Shown here piece after piece: positions 9,572 to 19,330 of a stretch of DNA of 64,000 bases. The translations under genes were made by a program, and so were the position numbers. Source of the DNA: Epithemia pelagica (lineage: Eukaryota; Bacillariophyta; Bacillariophyceae; Surirellales; Surirellaceae); NCBI GenBank assembly GCA_946965045.2, contig OX337229.1:3596001-3660000 (forward strand). Reading direction: 5' to 3'. Below the pieces are notes generated by a model, which saw only the letters and a list, made by a program, of their open reading frames with translations, searched no databases and was not told where the DNA came from. Numbering within the stretch: the first letter of the stretch is position 1; each line of letters opens with the position of its first letter.

Positions 9572-10107
9572 CTATCTTCGCTTTGTTTGTGCGCTGATGA
9601 ACAAGACTGTAATTATGTATGATAATCCCATAAATAGATAAAGAACGATTCAAAATGAGTCCAGCGTTTCACAAATAGCAAAAAATCTAGGGACAGATAC
9701 GGACCATTGTTCCCGCGGATAAAACAATCTCCATATTTTGCTCGTAGCTGTCCATCAATGTACTCCTCGGTTTGTTCCATAGCAATGTTCATAAATCCAT
9801 CTAAACATGCCAGTACACCTCGGTACTCAATCCCCGAATTCAATTTGACACGCACGGGACGACCCAGTACTGATTTAAGAAAGTCGCTGGGACTGCGAGT
9901 CGAGGAATTCGTCCCCGTTGTTGACGGCTCGGCCTGGGAAACAGAGATGAACGTCAATGTTAGGAATGCTAATGGCAGTCAGCTTCTCTGGACAGATTGC
10001 ATTTCTCTCTCCTAGGAAATATTACGTACATTGGTTTCTTCTTTCTTAGAAGCATTGTTTGGTGCTGTAGGAAGAACTTCCGGTGGGTTTCGTGTCACTT
10101 CCGCCAT
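9572..10107 (-). CDS. LSM6: U6 snRNA-associated Sm-like protein LSM6 (three exons)
   Basis: LSM6 is one subunit of the LSM2-8 ring that binds the U6 snRNA 3' end and of the LSM1-7 ring used in mRNA decay. Three exons (10107-10030, 9933-9705, 9606-9572) give 113 aa. The Sm fold is nearly textbook: PSDFLKSVLGRPVRVKLNSG, then YRGVLACLDGFMNIAMEQTEEY, then CFIRGNN. Reading straight through exon 2 yields a 25-residue hydrophobic tail foreign to the family. Splicing at the weak donor GTCCGT to the acceptor TTACAG restores the expected ending NNVLFISAQTKRR, so I annotate that junction. The 26-residue N-terminal extension from exon 1 is variable in the family. The intron sizes are 96 and 98 bp. Confidence 0.9.
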
Positions 10108-10288
10108 GGTGGTGGGAACCTAAAAATGAAGGCAAGAGCCATTCAAATCCTTCTTTCGCGACCCAAAAGCGATGAGACATTGGAATTTCCTGGAAATTTC
10201 TCCTCCAATAAGTCGAGTTTTCGCTATTTTCTACGCGTTGATCCGTCTCATCAACTTCATCCAATAATTAACCGTTCACTGGTTGGAT
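10108..10288. promoter_or_regulatory. Divergent promoter region, LSM6 / RING1-like
   Basis: 181 bp lie between divergent start codons. No distinct motif was recognised. Confidence 0.45.
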
Positions 10289-11761
10289 ATGACGCCGCCG
10301 TATAGGAACAATAGCAATCATAATGAGAGGCTCTCGTCGTCTTCGTCTGCAATTCGACAAGAAGCAGAGTCAATTCAAGAACCTCAACACCCACAAACAG
10401 CGGTACACCCTAATACAAAGTCGAACAGCAACATCATGCCTCGCTCGTCATCGAAAAAACGTCGACGAAAGCAAAAGCAACCCCGCCGACTTACCCTGGC
10501 TCTGTCGGAGGATGAATATGACATGATGCTGGCCGAAGAGGAGGAAGGAGGAACCTTCAAGTTTCATCCAGGTTCCAAGTGGCAAGAACCGTTTGTGCCA
10601 GGAGCTGGTTTGCTTCCCAAGGATCCACCGCAGCATGGTCTCACGCTGTACGAAGTTCATCGGAAACCTCGAATGAATTGCGTTCCCCAGAAAAATAATG
10701 ACAAGAATGCCTCTCGGGAAGTTGCGGACGATGGCAAGAAACGGGCTCGTCGAAAAACAGGGAGAAATGGTAGCGAAGTTGTTGTTGGTGGCTCGAACCG
10801 AATCACCTGTGATTACCAGAATTTGCTGGACGAATTTCGTTGTGTCATTTGTTTTGGGACTTTGCGAAAGACGAAAATTGTCCGAGAATGTTTGCACCGG
10901 TTTTGTGATACCTGTGTTCAAACCTGTCTCCGCCGAATGAGTAATTCATGTCCAGTCTGCCGCACTGTGATACCAAGTCGACGAAGCCTGACGGTCGATC
11001 ATGTCTACGATACCTTGATTGATGTTCTAGGCTTGGGTGATAGCGATGGTGAGGAAGATGAACAGGACGCTGCTCACATTGACAAGGTTGTGGCCATTGC
11101 CGCATCGCTGCATGAAGCCAGTAATCCCAATACCAGCAATAATCCGGGGGCAAATCCCATGGGTTCGCCGGCTTCCCTTCAAGTAGCCATTGCCAAAAAA
11201 CAAGAAATGATTCTACAACAGCAGCAACAACAAAAAGAAGCCGCTGCCGAAGGGTTGGCCGAGGGGAGCTCAAGTGTGCCATCCTCTGGAAATCCACAGC
11301 AGCCGCACTCACAGCCAGCACAAGCATCGCACGCATCCTCACCGTTGGCAGAGGAACCCATTCCCATTCCTCCTCTCGTGAAACTTTATTTAAGACCCCA
11401 TCCTTCTGAATCCGAGACAATAGACCCTCTGGATTTACCCTACCTTCGGCTTGCTGGCAATGCCACCATTGCGGTGTTGGAATCCTTTGTCCAGGCCAAG
11501 TTGGGTTTGTCAACGTCCCAGGAAACGGAAAGAACAGGGCCTGCGGCCCGAGGGAACGAGGATTCTGCAGCGGCTCCTAATCCAGCGGCTCCAGCTCTTG
11601 TGGATCCAATCTACTTTACGACCGGTCTTCTGAGGAAACCCTTGGCGCGTTCCATGCAACTTCGACTGTTGTTGGGAGCAGGTGGCACTGCAGCCCAAGA
11701 CGCGCAAACAATCGTATCGCTATATTATCGACGAACGAAGAAAATTCGGAGAGACAATTGA
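10289..11761 (+). CDS. RING1-like E3 ubiquitin ligase (PRC1 type)
   Basis: The 490-aa protein has a RING finger at about residues 185-225: CVICFGTLRKTKIVRECLHR, FCDTC, then CPVCR, followed by RRSLTVDHVYDTLI. The ECLHRFC core and the downstream [K/R]RSL-D-xxD element are signatures of RING1/RNF2, the H2A ubiquitin ligases of Polycomb repressive complex 1. A C-terminal segment (LPYLRLAGNATIAVLESFVQ, later MQLRLLL and TIVSLYYRR) looks like the RAWUL ubiquitin-like domain that pairs with other PRC1 subunits. Between them lie Gln- and Pro/Ala-rich linkers. The N terminus is basic and then acidic. The frame is open six bases upstream to a TTG; the first ATG is 10289. Nuclear localisation and chromatin function are inferred from the family. 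Confidence 0.75.
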   Translation: MTPPYRNNSNHNERLSSSSSAIRQEAESIQEPQHPQTAVHPNTKSNSNIMPRSSSKKRRRKQKQPRRLTLALSEDEYDMMLAEEEEGGTFKFHPGSKWQEPFVPGAGLLPKDPPQHGLTLYEVHRKPRMNCVPQKNNDKNASREVADDGKKRARRKTGRNGSEVVVGGSNRITCDYQNLLDEFRCVICFGTLRKTKIVRECLHRFCDTCVQTCLRRMSNSCPVCRTVIPSRRSLTVDHVYDTLIDVLGLGDSDGEEDEQDAAHIDKVVAIAASLHEASNPNTSNNPGANPMGSPASLQVAIAKKQEMILQQQQQQKEAAAEGLAEGSSSVPSSGNPQQPHSQPAQASHASSPLAEEPIPIPPLVKLYLRPHPSESETIDPLDLPYLRLAGNATIAVLESFVQAKLGLSTSQETERTGPAARGNEDSAAAPNPAAPALVDPIYFTTGLLRKPLARSMQLRLLLGAGGTAAQDAQTIVSLYYRRTKKIRRDN

Positions 11762-12320
11762 TGTGAAGAAAACGGACCTAAAACGGACCAAATCGAGCAA
11801 TGAGGGGACTTGGTCGAACGAGCAGCACTAGTCTATGCTATCTTTTGTTAATGCCTCACTTTGGCAGGGCTCTGCCGCATCTTTGTGTTGGTTATTGCCA
11901 CATCCTGAATTCATCCTTGCCTTGGACGAAAAAGCTTTTTTAAGGAGAAGGCCCCACAGTTTCTTTGCTAAAGTCGTAGGATTAGATTATCTCCTCTTTT
12001 TGGAGATTTAGGACGAGCCGTAGAAATAGAACCAAAATTTTGCGCTAGAAGTACATCAAAAGACGGATACGGATAGAGAGGGTAGCTTTTCCGTGGGGCA
12101 ACACGCAAAACTACCAATCCGGGTGAAGATCGCTCAACAAAAAGATCGCTCCGCCTTGTGATGTCTGTGCTCAGATCCCACAGTGGATGACGACGAATAG
12201 GAGAGAGCGCAACAACACAACATTCGCTATTTCTCTGCCAGCAAAAAGACTGGCAAAGTAATTATTGAAAGACTCTTGAGACTTTGATTGGGATTTTTCC
12301 AGCAGATTTGGCTCCACACA
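11762..12320. other. Intergenic region upstream of acyl-CoA synthetase
   Basis: 559 bp between two genes in tandem. No gene, RNA or repeat was recognised. It must hold the 3' UTR of the RING gene and the promoter of the acyl-CoA synthetase. Confidence 0.45.
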
Positions 12321-14510
12321 ATGACGCTATCACAAACCACTTCTGAATCTGCGTCCATTGTGGTTCCAAACACAAGTGTAAAGGGTGTTCATGGGGACAT
12401 TCGTCGTTCGTGGGATCCAGACGTTGTTCCTACACTCGGACATGCTGGCGGCGTCCAAACCTTGTACGAAGCCTTTCGACACGGAGCCGCCATGAATCCA
12501 CTAGGTCCCTGTTTAGGTTTCCGTGCCGTGTCCACTTCTGGTATGGCAACACCCTTTATTTACACAAGCTATTCCGAATGTTTGGCTCGAGTTAATGCCT
12601 TGGCAGCTGGACTGGACGAACTGCAATTGCTATCATCGACGACAAGGTCCGACGCCGATTATGCCTGTTTGGGTTTGTGTATGAAAAATTGCATGGAATG
12701 GATCTTGGCCGAACAAGCCACGTATACCGTGGGAGGTGTCACGGTTCCTCTATACGATACCTTGGATCCCGCTACGGCAGCCTTCATTTTGCAGCAAACA
12801 CAAACCAAAACGGTTGTTTGTTCTCGAGCCGAATTGCCCAAACTCTGCCAAGCCAAATCCTCAGACAAAACAAAGATGGATTGCTTTACAACTGTCTTGC
12901 TCGTGGACGGTGTCACCAAAGAGGCGGCTCAATTGGCCGAACAAGCGTCTTTGATTGTCTTGTCCTATGCGCAAGTCGAGGCCGTGGGGGCTCGTGTCGT
13001 GGCGCAAAACAAGGATGCTAACAAACACCACAAGCCACCCTCGCCCTTGGATTTGGCAACATTTTGCTATACCAGTGGCACTACGGGTATGCCCAAGGGT
13101 GCCATGATTTCACATCAAAACTTGATTACCACCATGGCCGGAATGCAAGCCGTGGCGGGGTTTACTATTCAATTGTACGATCGACACGTGTCTTATCTCC
13201 CACTGGCACATATTTTTGAACGAGTCGTTCTCAATCAAGTCTTGTCCTGCGGTGCCTCGGTGGCCTTTTATCGTGGTGAACCACAATATTTGGTGGAAGA
13301 TTGGCAAGCCTGTCGACCCACCATCGTGGCCGCTGTGCCACGAGTCATGAACAAAATTTACGATAAGGTAGGCAAACCACGAACGGAAAAAGTCTTGAGA
13401 TGAGCTATACAAGGACTCAATATGTGATGAATTTCTATTTTTTGCCTACGGCCTTACCTGTGTCGTTTTTGTCTCTTGCAGATTTATGCCGGCATCTCGG
13501 CAGCGGGTGGATTGAAAAAGAAGTTGTTTGATGCCGCCGTGGCAACAAAGACCCGAAATTTGCTTCAACACGGTCATCTAACACATGCCCTCTACGATCG
13601 CTTGTTGTTTCACAAGATTAAAAAGGGGTTGGGATTGGATCATGTTCGTATCATGTTTAGTGGATCGGCACCCTTGGCGAGTCATGTCATGATCTTTTTC
13701 CGCATTGTATTGGGTACACCTGTCGTTGAGGGATATGGTCAAACAGAAGGAACGGCGGCGGCGACTGTCGCGCATCCTCGGGATATGACCACGGCAGGAC
13801 ATGTAGGAGGTCCCACAGGATGTGTCGAAATTGCCCTGTTTGATGTGGATGAAATGGGCTACCGGTCCACCGATACCCGTCATGCCAATGGCATGCCCTG
13901 TCAAGGACGGGGCGAAATTTGTGTGCGGGGACCCAGTGTCTTTATGGGATATTACAAGGATGAGGCCAAAACCAAAGAAACGGTTGATGAGCAGGGATGG
14001 TTGCACAGTGGTGATATTGGATTATGGCGCGTCGATGGATCGTTGCAAATTATTGATCGCAAAAAGAATTTGTTCAAGCTGGCTCAGGGAGAATACGTTG
14101 CCCCAGAAAAGATTGAAAACATTTTGACACAATCACCCTTGATTGCTCAGTGCTTTGTTCATGGCGATTCCATTCAAACCTGTTTGGTGGCCATTGTGGT
14201 ACCCGATGAAGAAGTGGTCCGACCCAAGTTCTTGGCGTCGTCGTCCACCTCCTTTGCCGAGTTGTGTCGATCGTCGACCGCCTTGAAACAGCAATTGTCG
14301 GATGATATTGCGAAATTGTCGAAAGCCAATGGTTTGTTGGGCTTCGAAATCGTCAAGGCCATTCATGTAGAATCTGAACCATTTGCGGTCGAAAATGATC
14401 TCATGACACCCACTTTCAAACTGAAACGGCCACAATTGAGAACGAGATATCAGTCCGAAATTGAACAATTGTATGGTACGCAAGTTGCAGCTCCACAAAG
14501 CAAGTTGTAG
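12321..14510 (+). CDS. Long-chain acyl-CoA synthetase with peroxisomal PTS1
   Basis: This ANL-superfamily enzyme activates long-chain fatty acids to acyl-CoA with ATP and CoA. Exons 12321-13367 and 13482-14510 join across a 114-bp intron (donor GTAGGC, acceptor TTGCAG) to give 691 aa. The AMP-binding P-loop YTSGTTGMPKG lies at about residues 250-260. Further on come GYGQTEGT, the GEICVRGPSVFMGYY and GWLHSGDIG motifs, and DRKKNLFKLAQGEYVAPEKI, the long-chain signature. The protein ends in Ser-Lys-Leu, a canonical type 1 peroxisomal targeting signal, so it probably feeds beta-oxidation. The frame extends 11 codons upstream to a TTG, but the first ATG is 12321. Confidence 0.9.
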
Positions 14511-14721
14511 AAATAAATTGATATAAATATCTCTGTACACAAAATGAACATTTCATCAGCCTTAGAGAAAAGAGGCTTGGTATACTTGTATGCTTAAACT
14601 ATTCTCTTTTGTTTGTACTTCTGGAACGACTGGCCTCAACACCTAATTGTCGCAGTCATGTTGTAAAAAATGACTGTTAGAGAGATTTGCGCTTATTCAT
14701 TCATGCTAAAATTGAGAAAAG

Positions 14722-15888
14722 TTAGGAGTCTTTCATTCTCATTTCTTGTTTCAAATACTGAACGACGAGTGGGTGGACGATTTGTGCTGTCTGTCGAGAA
14801 TCACGGGATACCTGATATCGGTCAAAGTCCAAAACTGGGATTTCAAAAGCCTTCGCAACTGGAAGGAGGGCTGACAAGAAGTCAATCATGGCATCATTGA
14901 CAGACTCGGTCAAAAAGGAGACATGGTTCGGGGCATCAGGGCGATCAAAAAGAATTGCTGCCCTAGATGGGACAAGTTGACTGGAAGAAAACAATTCATC
15001 TTCCTTAAGCATCACGATGTCTTTGGGATACCCCTGCGCTCCTCCAAACCTTGCAGGTGATACAGCTCCATCATTCATTGATGAGATGAACAGGGCGTTA
15101 CCAGGAATGACACTCCCATCAGGCAATCGAGGACCACCAGCAATAAGAACCCGGGCCCAATTCTCGTCACCAGTGCGAATTGCGGTTCCACAGCCGAGAG
15201 AATGGCCAACAATGCCGAATTTTGTGCCTTCAATACCCAAATCACCTTGAAGGTAAGAGAGAAGTTGGTTATTGATGACGGAACGGTCAAGGCCTTCTGC
15301 ACGATCATAGGACGCTGCAAGAGACTCGGGGTATTCTGCTGAAAGGCACAAAAATCCTTCACTGACGAGAGCTTCAGCAAGATGGGAAAGGTCGAATCGG
15401 CTACCTAAGTATCCATGAGCCAGAAGAATCACAGGGGCAGATTTTGGAAGGGAAAGGTCAGAACCCAGGGCCACACCATTACGCGAGGGTACCAAAGAGA
15501 AATCCCGAGCATAGAAACCTGGAATAAAGTCCCACCCAGCCAGCATTTGCCCAATTTTTCTCACAGAAATCCGGTATGGGTATTCGGGGTTTCGTGAGGG
15601 ACGAGACGAGTCCATTTCTTCATTGCTGCATGGAAACCAGCATGCAACGGGAACCTTGACTCCATACTGATCCACTGGGAGCGAAAGTTCTTTGTATGCA
15701 ACAGCCAAAGATGATGAAACGGGAGTGTCTGTTGGTTGGTCGGCGATCGGAACTTGAAGACTAGACGTATCGGCCTGAACTTGAGAAGCTCGAATGGATG
15801 AGAACGCCTGCGCTGAATCCAACGGCGCCAGCGCCCACGAGGCTACTGTAAAGAGCCTTTTCAGGAATGGCTGTCTCTCCATTAACAT
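14722..15888 (-). CDS. Plastid-targeted alpha/beta hydrolase
   Basis: The 388-aa product is a serine hydrolase of the alpha/beta fold, closest in feel to PAF-acetylhydrolase/chlorophyllase-like lipases. The oxyanion-side motif LLAHGYLGSRFDLSHLAEAL is followed by the nucleophile elbow GHSLGCGTA (Ser near residue 229) and a late histidine in APNHVSF near residue 322. I start at the ATG at 15886-15888, because the protein then opens with a signal peptide ending SAQAF-SS, the Ala-Phe plastid motif of diatoms. The open frame continues 60 codons further upstream, but that part breaks the targeting signal and is probably 5' UTR. The substrate is unknown; a plastid lipid or pigment ester is plausible. 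It is convergent with the acyl-CoA synthetase gene. Confidence 0.75.
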   Translation of the reverse strand: MLMERQPFLKRLFTVASWALAPLDSAQAFSSIRASQVQADTSSLQVPIADQPTDTPVSSSLAVAYKELSLPVDQYGVKVPVACWFPCSNEEMDSSRPSRNPEYPYRISVRKIGQMLAGWDFIPGFYARDFSLVPSRNGVALGSDLSLPKSAPVILLAHGYLGSRFDLSHLAEALVSEGFLCLSAEYPESLAASYDRAEGLDRSVINNQLLSYLQGDLGIEGTKFGIVGHSLGCGTAIRTGDENWARVLIAGGPRLPDGSVIPGNALFISSMNDGAVSPARFGGAQGYPKDIVMLKEDELFSSSQLVPSRAAILFDRPDAPNHVSFLTESVNDAMIDFLSALLPVAKAFEIPVLDFDRYQVSRDSRQTAQIVHPLVVQYLKQEMRMKDS

Positions 15889-16359
15889 TTTGAAGTTGTT
15901 TGTCACAAGAAAACGCTCCCTGCTGGGCAGAACAATTGAAATGAATGAACCCAAAGAGAAGTATCCCCCAGCGGGGGCGAGTATTTGCGGTGAATTCCTG
16001 AAAAGAGAATTCACGACGAAATTTCCAGATCCGCTGGGGAAACAAAGAAGAGGCGAAAGAGTCAGCACGTCATCGAAGTCGCTTTTCGATCGCTGAGAAA
16101 AATCACTTCAACATAGATCTCACCTACCATTAAGTTACCATAGCTACGCCGTAAAGCAGGCTACCTAGTAACTACTCCTAGCTAGAGCCTGTGTTCTTGT
16201 GAATGCTAATCCTATCAACGATATTATGAACTGATCAATTCTAGAGGTACCTGTGAAACAATGTTTCCTGTTTACTCACCCAGATCCAAAAGCATTGCCT
16301 CGGAAATAAGTGACGTAGCGACAATTGTGGAAAATGACACATCAAACTCCTTCATTCAA
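15889..16359. other. Intergenic region with one TACTCCTA site
   Basis: 471 bp between two minus-strand genes. It contains TACTCCTA at 16173-16180 within a CTAG-rich stretch (CCTAGTAACTACTCCTAGC), about 285 bp upstream of the hydrolase start. Nothing else was recognised. Confidence 0.5.
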
Positions 16360-17850
16360 TCAATGGACGCATTCTTCAACAAACTTTTGTACGGCTTGAA
16401 GATCATTTGGTAGTTCCGTTCGTCTTGTAGGCAAACTTTCCAAGGCAGCGAGTTCTGGAGGCGGTGTGGGAAGTGGATCAACGGCGCGACTGACGGCTGC
16501 AGGAAACTTGCCCTCATGTGCCGTAGCCAGGCTGACGGTGTCATTCGATATCATGGACAATTGGTGAATGGCATTGACACCCACAGCCGCATGGGGACAC
16601 AACACGTATTGGTGCTGGTCGCTGTACGTTTTGATGGTATCTAGCGTCATGGCAGTGTCGGCTCGGGCCGAAGAAAAGTCGGATTGTGCCTTGACCAACA
16701 ATTCTCCGTCAACCGTCAATTTTTTTGTGCTTTCAAATTCTTTCATCCAGGAGGAAAGCTTCTCCGAGTCATTACCAGCCAAATGGAAGAGGTAGCGTTC
16801 GAAGTTACTGCTCACACAGATATCCATACTGGGGGAGATACTCTTGGCGATTTCCTCGCGGTGATATTCCCCTTTTGTGAAAAATCTGTGCAGAATATCA
16901 TTTTCATTGGTGGCAACTACCAGTCGACCAACTGGTAAACCCATTTGCTTGGAATAGTATCCAGCCAATACATCACCAAAGTTTCCAGTGGGAACCGAGA
17001 AATTGACCTGCTTCACATCTTTGTGTTGATCAGTTACACGCAGGTAACTCCAAAAATAATAGGTGGTCTGGGCCAACACACGGCACCAATTGATGGAGTT
17101 GACAGCCCCCAACTTGACCTTGTCACGAAACTCGGGAGTGTTGAAACTAGCCTTGACCAAATCTTGGCAATCATCAAAAGTCCCGTCGACCGCAACACAA
17201 TGAATATTTTCATCTGGTACGGTCGTCATTTGTCTCTCTTGGATGGCCGAGACACGACCATTCGGGAATAAGATGATGCAATCGACCCCTTTCTTTCCCC
17301 TTAAACCAGAAATGGCAGCCGAACCCGTATCACCGGACGTGGCACCCAATACGGCCAATCGACCACCATTGCTACCCGTTTCCAAAAAGTATTCGAAGAA
17401 ATTACCCAGCATTTGCAAAGCCACATCTTTGAAGGCAAAAGTTGGTCCATGAAAAAGTTCCTGTAGCACGTGAAGTCGTCACGAATGAGAATGTTGCATG
17501 CTTGAGACTCAACAAACAGAGACTGATATTGGTCTTACCAAAATGTAATGTCCACCAACCGACACCACAGGCGTCACTTCGGGTGATCGAAAGGCTGCGG
17601 AGGAACGCTGGATAATATCTTTCAATTTCTCGGCAGGAACTTGATCCTCCTTGACATACTTGGAGAGTACTTCGAAGGCCATGTCGGGGAAGGACAAACT
17701 TCGCCAGGCCTCCAACTCGTCTGTCGTGACTTGGGGAATGTCATCGGGCACAAACAAACCACGATCCTTCGCCAGTCCCTGCATTACCACAGTACGAAAG
17801 TCTAACGATGTTTGACCACCTCGAGTACTACTGTAGGTTATCGACGACAT
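16360..17850 (-). CDS. THR4: Threonine synthase (two exons)
   Basis: Threonine synthase converts O-phosphohomoserine to threonine with pyridoxal phosphate, the last step of threonine synthesis. Exon 1 (17850-17539) and exon 2 (17460-16360) join across a 78-bp intron (GTAAGA...CTACAG). The junction creates the family motif ELFHGPTFAFKDVALQ, whose lysine binds PLP. Further marks are GDTGSAAISGLRGKKGVDCI and VPTGNFGDVLAGYY. The open frame reaches a TTG at 17856, but the first ATG is 17848-17850, giving 470 aa, MSSITYSSTRGGQ. No plastid presequence is visible in this model, so it may be cytosolic or an upstream exon may be missing. It is the long (fungal/bacterial ThrC-like) subtype. Confidence 0.9.
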
Positions 17851-17852
17851 GG

Positions 17853-18113
17853 TCAATGGGCTTCCAATTGTTTCTTCTGCAACTCTTGAATGTATGACAA
17901 AGAATCTCTTTCTCTCACCGGTCTCTTGGGTGAGGATGTGGTGAATGAATGAAATTGAGGTGTGTCGCCAGATGACAGGGACAACGTGCGCAGAGTGCGT
18001 ACTTCTAGGGTCGCGGAAAATGAACGAAGACGCCTCAAGGTCGCTTTCCAGTCCTTGTTCGCATTGTCTACCGCCTTACTAGAAACATCAGTGTCGCTCC
18101 CGGGCATTAGCAT
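17853..18113 (-). other. Upstream ORF ending two bases before the threonine synthase ATG
   Basis: An 86-codon ATG-initiated frame on the same strand as threonine synthase ends with a TGA. After two bases comes the enzyme's ATG (TGACCATG). The peptide is Ser/Thr- and Lys/Arg-rich with no known domain. It could be a regulatory uORF that allows reinitiation, a mis-assigned 5' exon, or chance. It occupies most of the 298-bp interval shared with the divergent eL22 gene, which argues for some caution. Confidence 0.35.
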
Positions 18114-18148
18114 TATCTTTAGAATTGGAAGCAGTTGTATTTGTCACC

Positions 18149-18684
18149 ATGGTAAGAGATCATAGATCCGCCTTTCCTGCAACTCTATCCAGAGTCTGTC
18201 AGGGGGCCTATGCATGAGATGTCGTTCCTTGACATGTCGTCCCTGGCGTTCCTACATTTCCGTATGGCTTTTCCAGATTTGCCGGATCCTCACTCAGACG
18301 TAACTTTTGGTAATGTTTCACTCCAAACAGGTCAAGGGAAAGAAATCTACGGCAAAGTTTGTCATTGACTGCACACAGCCAGTCGATGATAAGGTTTTGG
18401 ATGTTGCCCAATTCGAAAAGTATTTGCATGATAAGATCAAGTTGAATGGCAAGACTGGACAGTTGGCGGCCAACAATGTCGTAATATCTCGTGACCGAAC
18501 GAAATTGACAATTGCGTCTCCACAAGAATTGGGTTTCTCCAAGAGGCAACTCAAATACCTATCGAAGCGATATTTGAAGAAGCAACAACTCAAGGATTAC
18601 ATGCGGGTAGTTGCCTCATCCAAGTCCTCCTACGAACTCAAATACTACGATGTGCAAGGTGGGGATGACGAAGCCGAAGAATAA
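18149..18684 (+). CDS. RPL22: 60S ribosomal protein eL22 (intron right after ATG)
   Basis: A two-exon model consists of exon 1 as the ATG alone (18149-18151) and exon 2 at 18331-18684, with a 179-bp intron (GTAAGA...AAACAG). The spliced product has 118 aa and begins MVKGKKSTAKFVIDCTQPVD. It continues with DKIKLNGKTGQLA and KRQLKYLSKRYLKK, ending in an acidic tail, all typical of eL22. Without splicing, the exon-2 frame would start from an ATG within the intron and add eight foreign residues. An intron directly behind the start codon is common in ribosomal protein genes. It is divergent from threonine synthase. Confidence 0.92.
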
Positions 18685-19330
18685 GCCATATAATAGACGG
18701 ATTAGTTTCTTTTTATCTCAATCCGGATAACGAAAATTCGTCGCAGTGAAGTTACCTTTGTCACTATTCATCATAATTTTAGTCCTGCCACGACGGGAAT
18801 GATGAATGCACGCTCCATAGTGTGACTTGCTTGATCCAAAGACGAGATCTATTTGGAAATCTACTGAAGTTCATCTTCGTCAATACAAAGGATACGGTTT
18901 GCCTGATGAAGAGCTTGGCGCCCAATGCGGCTCTCAAGGAAAACATTACAGAGAAAGTGCGTATTACTACAAGCACAAGTATCTTTGCCATAAAAATGTA
19001 TAAGAATTAAAAAAGATGGTGCTGGTGTTGCAACGTTCTGGACTTGGTTCTATCAACGAACAATTCCTCCCATCACCCATGTATTGTTCGGGAAGATAGA
19101 TTGTGGACCCTTCCATCCGTGTTTTGTATGAATATCGAAGCATGGAGGGTCTAATGTTCTATTTTCCTTTGTCGTGTTAGAGTTTCACCGTCGGTTCTCG
19201 AGTGCATTTGTAAACAAAACTGCATGCATCGCCGATACTTTTATAAGATGGAACATTTTGGCGGTACACACAAACTCTTTCTTCTTCCCATGTTGATCCA
19301 CTCATATAAATATTCCACCCAAGCGTTCTC
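18685..19330. other. Convergent intergenic region, eL22 / CDF
   Basis: 646 bp between the 3' ends of two genes. Only short frames are open, none with a recognisable motif, and no RNA gene or repeat is visible. It should hold both 3' UTRs. Confidence 0.45.

Noticed and set aside
9613-9957. LSM6 as a single-exon protein with a 25-residue hydrophobic tail
   Set aside because: Splicing to 9606 restores the conserved LSM6 ending, and exon 1 at 10030-10107 supplies an ATG that the single-exon frame lacks.
18779-18991. 70-codon minus-strand ORF between eL22 and CDF
   Set aside because: No motif, no splice context, unusual composition and no supporting neighbour; taken as chance.
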